Positions 60,725-64,000 of a stretch of DNA of 64,000 bases are shown in pieces. The notes under the pieces are model-generated. The model was not told where the DNA came from. It worked only from the letters and a program-made list of their open reading frames with translations, and did not search any database. The position numbers and the translations under genes are program-made. This DNA comes from a bacterium. Its GTDB lineage: Bacteria; Vulcanimicrobiota; Xenobia; Xenobiales; JADMJV01. Position 1 is the first letter of the stretch. Every line of letters starts with the position of its first letter. The stretch is from contig JAFEBA010000034.1 in assembly GCA_018266105.1 (NCBI GenBank), positions 1 to 64,000 on the forward strand, written 5' to 3'.

Positions 60725-62527
60725 CTACTTTTTATCGGGGGGCGGACCGAAGCCCTCGGCTTCCTTCACCTGAATATTCAAGAGATACGGTATCTTTTGC
60801 ACGCTCTGGTAGGACCAGGGATCACGGCCGGAGCGAATGAGCTGGCGCTCCTCGGAGTGATTGGCCTTCCACTTTTCGTATTCATCCTGCTTGCTGGCGG
60901 CATCGGCCACTTCCAGCTCCAGCTTGCGCTTTTCGGCTTCCAGATTGTCATTGGTCTGCTTGAGTTGCTTGTTGTCTCGCTTCAATCCGGCGACCTCGGC
61001 CTCCAACTGCTTGACCCGGGTGTTCAAGGCCACCACCTGGGCGCTCAGGGTTTTGTAGCGCTGATCCGCCTCCTGACGGCGCGGCCGCAAGACCTTGTTG
61101 ATTTCACGGGTGACTTTGAGATGTTTCTCGATCACAGCAAGTTCGGCCAGATCCTGAGGAGTCATCTGCTGTTTGCTGACCACCGGCGCGGAGTCTTTTT
61201 CCAGTGTGGTCAGAACTTTTTCGCCCATCTCCAGATAGCGCTCGAACTGGCTGGTTACATCCTGCTTGGCGTCGAATTGCTCATTGGTCTGAACCATCTC
61301 CTCTTTCAGCACGAATGCCTCGCGCGAGGCAATTCCGCTGGGCAGAGCGCTCTCCAGCTTGGCCAGGCGATCGTTAAGGGAGCGATTTTCCAGTTTCAGG
61401 CGGTCAATCTCAGATTTGTAGGCCTCCGACTGGTCGGCGTTGCCCAGGCTGCGATCGGCATAGGCCATCACGTTGGGGGCAGCCGGTTGGCCGGAGGCGG
61501 TCTGACCGGCTTTCAGTCCCAGTTTCTTTTCCAGTGCGGTCAATCGCTGTTCCAGCTCGATGCGCTGCCCTTCCAGAGCCTGGGCACGGGCTTCAGCGGC
61601 CACGCGGCGGGCCGTTTCGCGGTCCAGTTCGGCCTGTTTGAGTTCCAACTTGGCTACGTATTCGGCCACGGCGGCGTCGGCTTTGGCCACGGCTTTGCCG
61701 GAGGCCGGAGGCAGACCTTTGGCCAGCACCCAGCTGTCGCTGCCGCCGTAAGATAGCCAGGGGGTCTGCTTTTGCCCCAACTTGCTGACCGCTTCGGGAA
61801 CCTGAGTGCTGACGAATCTGGATAGGCCCTGCATGTCGATCACGCCCTTGTCATCCACGGCCTTTTCGCGCAGCCCGGCGACCAGGTAATAAGTGTAGAA
61901 GCCGTGCTGGAATTCATCCGATTCCCAGGAGCGTTCCCCGATTTTACAGGAGAACATGGTGGCGGTGCGGTCCTGGCCCACGTCTGTGCGCGTGAACGCG
62001 ACATCACCCAGGCTGTTGGGTTCGCGTCCGGCGTTGTTGCGGCAGGCGTCCAATACCAGCCAGACATTGGCTGCTTTGACTTTGCCCAGGTAGTCCATCA
62101 ACACCGCGCCGGGCAAGGAGCTGACACCCAGCGACAGGGTGTTACTGTTGTCAGATTCCTCCGTTAGCAGGTACGGCTGTTTGTCCATGGTGATACCGTG
62201 GCCGGCGAAATAAAAAATGATGGTGTCTTCTCGTTTGCAGTGGCTATTGAGCCAGGCCAGTCGATTGGCGATGTTGACCGCGCGAGGATGATTGGGGTCA
62301 TCCGGGCTGTTGGAGGTCAATAAGAAAAGATTTTCATCCGGCAGCTTAAGAGTTTGCTTGAGTGCCTGGGCGAAGATATTGGCGTCGGCCACCGCATAGC
62401 GGAGCTTGGGTACGTTCGGATTCAGGTAGTTATCCACGCCGATCACGACGGCGTAAGTCTTGCCCTCCCCCCAGGCCCCCAGGGCCAGTGTGGACAGGCA
62501 ACTGAAGACCAACAATCCCTTGCGCAT
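60725..62527 (-). CDS. Caspase-like (peptidase C14) protein with long coiled coil
   Basis: Signal peptide KGLLVFSCLSTLALGAWG. The caspase-like domain (22-270) has YAVVIGVDNYLN, IIFYFAGHG with His110, and WLVLDACRNN with Cys162, so the dyad is intact. Residues 290-400 and 460-560 form coiled coils (VAEYVAKLELKQAELDRE, LEAEVAGLKRDNKQLKQ). It is exported or periplasmic. ATG 62527 is used; TTG 62536 also possible. Its nearest neighbour is the cyclase, tail to tail. Substrate and trigger unknown. Confidence 0.9.
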   Translation of the reverse strand: MRKGLLVFSCLSTLALGAWGEGKTYAVVIGVDNYLNPNVPKLRYAVADANIFAQALKQTLKLPDENLFLLTSNSPDDPNHPRAVNIANRLAWLNSHCKREDTIIFYFAGHGITMDKQPYLLTEESDNSNTLSLGVSSLPGAVLMDYLGKVKAANVWLVLDACRNNAGREPNSLGDVAFTRTDVGQDRTATMFSCKIGERSWESDEFQHGFYTYYLVAGLREKAVDDKGVIDMQGLSRFVSTQVPEAVSKLGQKQTPWLSYGGSDSWVLAKGLPPASGKAVAKADAAVAEYVAKLELKQAELDRETARRVAAEARAQALEGQRIELEQRLTALEKKLGLKAGQTASGQPAAPNVMAYADRSLGNADQSEAYKSEIDRLKLENRSLNDRLAKLESALPSGIASREAFVLKEEMVQTNEQFDAKQDVTSQFERYLEMGEKVLTTLEKDSAPVVSKQQMTPQDLAELAVIEKHLKVTREINKVLRPRRQEADQRYKTLSAQVVALNTRVKQLEAEVAGLKRDNKQLKQTNDNLEAEKRKLELEVADAASKQDEYEKWKANHSEERQLIRSGRDPWSYQSVQKIPYLLNIQVKEAEGFGPPPDKK

Positions 62528-62570
62528 GGGATACAAGTTCTGGCGCGAGCGGGTCGCCCCTGCCGGCCGA

Positions 62571-64000
62571 TCAGTCTTTGCAGAGTCCGATTTTGGAAAG
62601 GTCCTCTCGGAATGCCGCCTGCATCGGCGCTCGCTGTTCAGGAGGGAAAGTTTGCCAGACAGGATGGTCTGGCTTCAGGCGTTCGCTCATGGCCTGCACG
62701 AAAAGTTCTCGCCGCTCGCTCTGAGCGGGGGAGAGCCCCTCACCCTTCCAGATCGATTGAATCTGCTCCTGACTGAGCGGGTGGTTGTCGGCTACAACCC
62801 AGTTTGAGGCAGATCCATACCCCCCGTTCACAAAGCCATAAAGCGAACGTTCACGCTCAGTTCTGAAAGCCAGGGCCACGTCGACATACGAACCTTCGAT
62901 GCCGTCCTTGCCCAGTACGTAGTTGTCCGGGCCGAGTTCATAAAGCACGCCGAATGGACGATTGACGGGATCGACCTCGGCCTGGCCGGCCAACCACTGG
63001 TCAAGCAGCGCCTCCGCATCTTGCTTGCGCAATTTTCCGCCTGCCTGCAGGCTCTGGCCGGCGTCCATGCGGTGGGCGCGATTTTCAAGCACCACATATC
63101 CTTGCTGTGACTGAAGCAATGAGCGGTCGGTCAGCTTCACGCGCGTATCCATATGCTCGAAATCGATCATGCGGGCCGAGACTTCTTGAAAACGCTCCCG
63201 GTCGTGGACTTTCAGTTGTAGCCTGTGGTTCTCGTCGAACTCGGGACGTGCACCTTTGGGCAGCCTCAGAATCGAGCTTTCTCCGGCCGAGTTCTCCACC
63301 CGGTAGCAGATCGAGGTGGCGCCCACGAACTCGGGTACGAACTGACCGTCCTGGGGAGAAACCTTAAATACCTGGTCGCCCAGGGTGAAGTGGGTTTGGC
63401 CCGGTTGCATGGGGACGGCGAAGGATTTGGGGTTGAAACGTAGGGCATGAAGCTGGTTCACCAGGTCAGGAGCGGAGAGTTGGTAGTTGATTCCTTCAGT
63501 GATGTTGGTGTAGGAGCGTGAATCGGAGCCCAGATCGCGTTGCAACCGGCCCAGGGCGCGCGTCACCTCGTCGTTTTCCTCCTGGGGCAGGTCCAGCTTG
63601 GGCGCAAAAGCTGTTCGCAGTTCGTATTTCTGATCGGACAATCCGGCCACGACCGCGGTTTTCTGCAGGTTGACCACGCTGGTCCAGAGCTGGCGGTCCT
63701 TGGCCAGATGTTCTTGGTGGCTCTCTTTGAGCTGTCCCAGGCCCTGAGAAATCAGTGGATCGGAAAAGTTCAGGTGGGGGTTGGTGGCGCGGAAAAAGAC
63801 CTGCATCAGGCCGTCGATGGACTGGCTGACTTGCTGGTTGTCCTGCCGGGCGGCTTGCTCGTAGAGGCTGGGAGCGTTCAGAAGCAACAGGGTGGGGGCC
63901 AGGGCCGGAGTCTGCTTGGCCTGCAACTGGGACTCCAGACTGTTGGCCTCTGCCCCCTGGGCCTGAAGCTGAGTCAAATCGTTCTGCAGTTCGCTCCAGG
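62571..64000 (-). CDS. Unknown cytosolic protein (partial, runs off the window)
   Basis: The frame is open to the right edge, so the start lies outside; in-window it codes for about 475 residues. The first part is coiled-coil-like (LTQLQAQGAEANSLESQLQ), followed by helices and a late domain with LTDRSLLQSQQGYVVLENR, VLGKDGIEGSYVDVALAFR and GYGSASNWVVADNH. No family is recognised. No signal peptide can be judged. It is 43 bases upstream of the caspase-like gene in the same direction, so they may share an operon. Confidence 0.7.
   Translation of the reverse strand, partial: WSELQNDLTQLQAQGAEANSLESQLQAKQTPALAPTLLLLNAPSLYEQAARQDNQQVSQSIDGLMQVFFRATNPHLNFSDPLISQGLGQLKESHQEHLAKDRQLWTSVVNLQKTAVVAGLSDQKYELRTAFAPKLDLPQEENDEVTRALGRLQRDLGSDSRSYTNITEGINYQLSAPDLVNQLHALRFNPKSFAVPMQPGQTHFTLGDQVFKVSPQDGQFVPEFVGATSICYRVENSAGESSILRLPKGARPEFDENHRLQLKVHDRERFQEVSARMIDFEHMDTRVKLTDRSLLQSQQGYVVLENRAHRMDAGQSLQAGGKLRKQDAEALLDQWLAGQAEVDPVNRPFGVLYELGPDNYVLGKDGIEGSYVDVALAFRTERERSLYGFVNGGYGSASNWVVADNHPLSQEQIQSIWKGEGLSPAQSERRELFVQAMSERLKPDHPVWQTFPPEQRAPMQAAFREDLSKIGLCKD

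Noticed and set aside
1..64000. CRISPR array, insertion sequence or prophage
   Set aside because: No set of regular direct repeats, no transposase or integrase, and no phage structural gene was found on either strand.

Overview
The window is bacterial chromosome, GC-rich (estimated by eye at about 60%) and densely coded on both strands, with no gap between genes longer than about 220 bases. No insertion sequence, prophage gene, rRNA or CRISPR array was seen. Several traits suggest a large-genome, free-living Gram-negative-type bacterium from a poorly sampled phylum: two Ser/Thr kinases, a CHAT protease, a caspase-like protein, a CHASE2 adenylate cyclase, NHL, WD40 and STN-type repeat proteins, tandem PilZ domains, and many secreted proteins of unknown function. 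Vulcanimicrobiota/Eremiobacterota-like, Armatimonadota or Myxococcota-like lineages would fit, but this is inference. Genes in operons are often joined by 1 to 4 base stop/start overlaps (ATGA, GTGA, TAATG), which helps to fix starts.

Layout. 1-4 kb: stress, GST and hydrolase genes. 4.0-8.2 kb: an operon of aldehyde dehydrogenase, GabT-type aminotransferase and a second aldehyde dehydrogenase, probably for polyamine or GABA catabolism; the aminotransferase has an in-frame TAG. 8.3-18.7 kb: envelope, regulatory and unknown genes, including a kinase, a triple-STN protein, RarA, a WD40 protein, an SGNH hydrolase and a thioesterase. 18.8-21.0 kb: an osmoprotectant (OpuC-type) ABC importer whose binding domain is fused in front of the permease. 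21.0-24.1 kb: a YfhO-like membrane protein and a double-PilZ protein. 24.1-30.6 kb: tRNA-Arg, then an operon with argC, argB, argD, a short N-acetylglutamate synthase and argJ, led by an unknown gene and a DUF2237 gene. 30.7-32.8 kb: an NHL protein and an EF-hand protein.

32.8-39.6 kb is the most unusual part: a tightly overlapping operon of a zinc dehydrogenase, an AsnB-type amidotransferase, a methyltransferase, a compact NRPS-like adenylation/carrier/reductase protein and NadR. It looks like a small biosynthetic gene cluster. It ends in an AT-rich patch and a strong terminator.

39.8-52.6 kb: small secreted proteins, a VOC protein, a PaaK-like ligase, an unknown membrane protein joined to a Na/phosphate symporter, an FKBP lipoprotein, a class II photolyase and a kinase with DFS in place of DFG. 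52.6-64 kb: a divergent Prs-NadE-CHAT operon, a CHASE2 adenylate cyclase and a caspase-like protein. This region places NAD synthesis next to caspase-family proteases.
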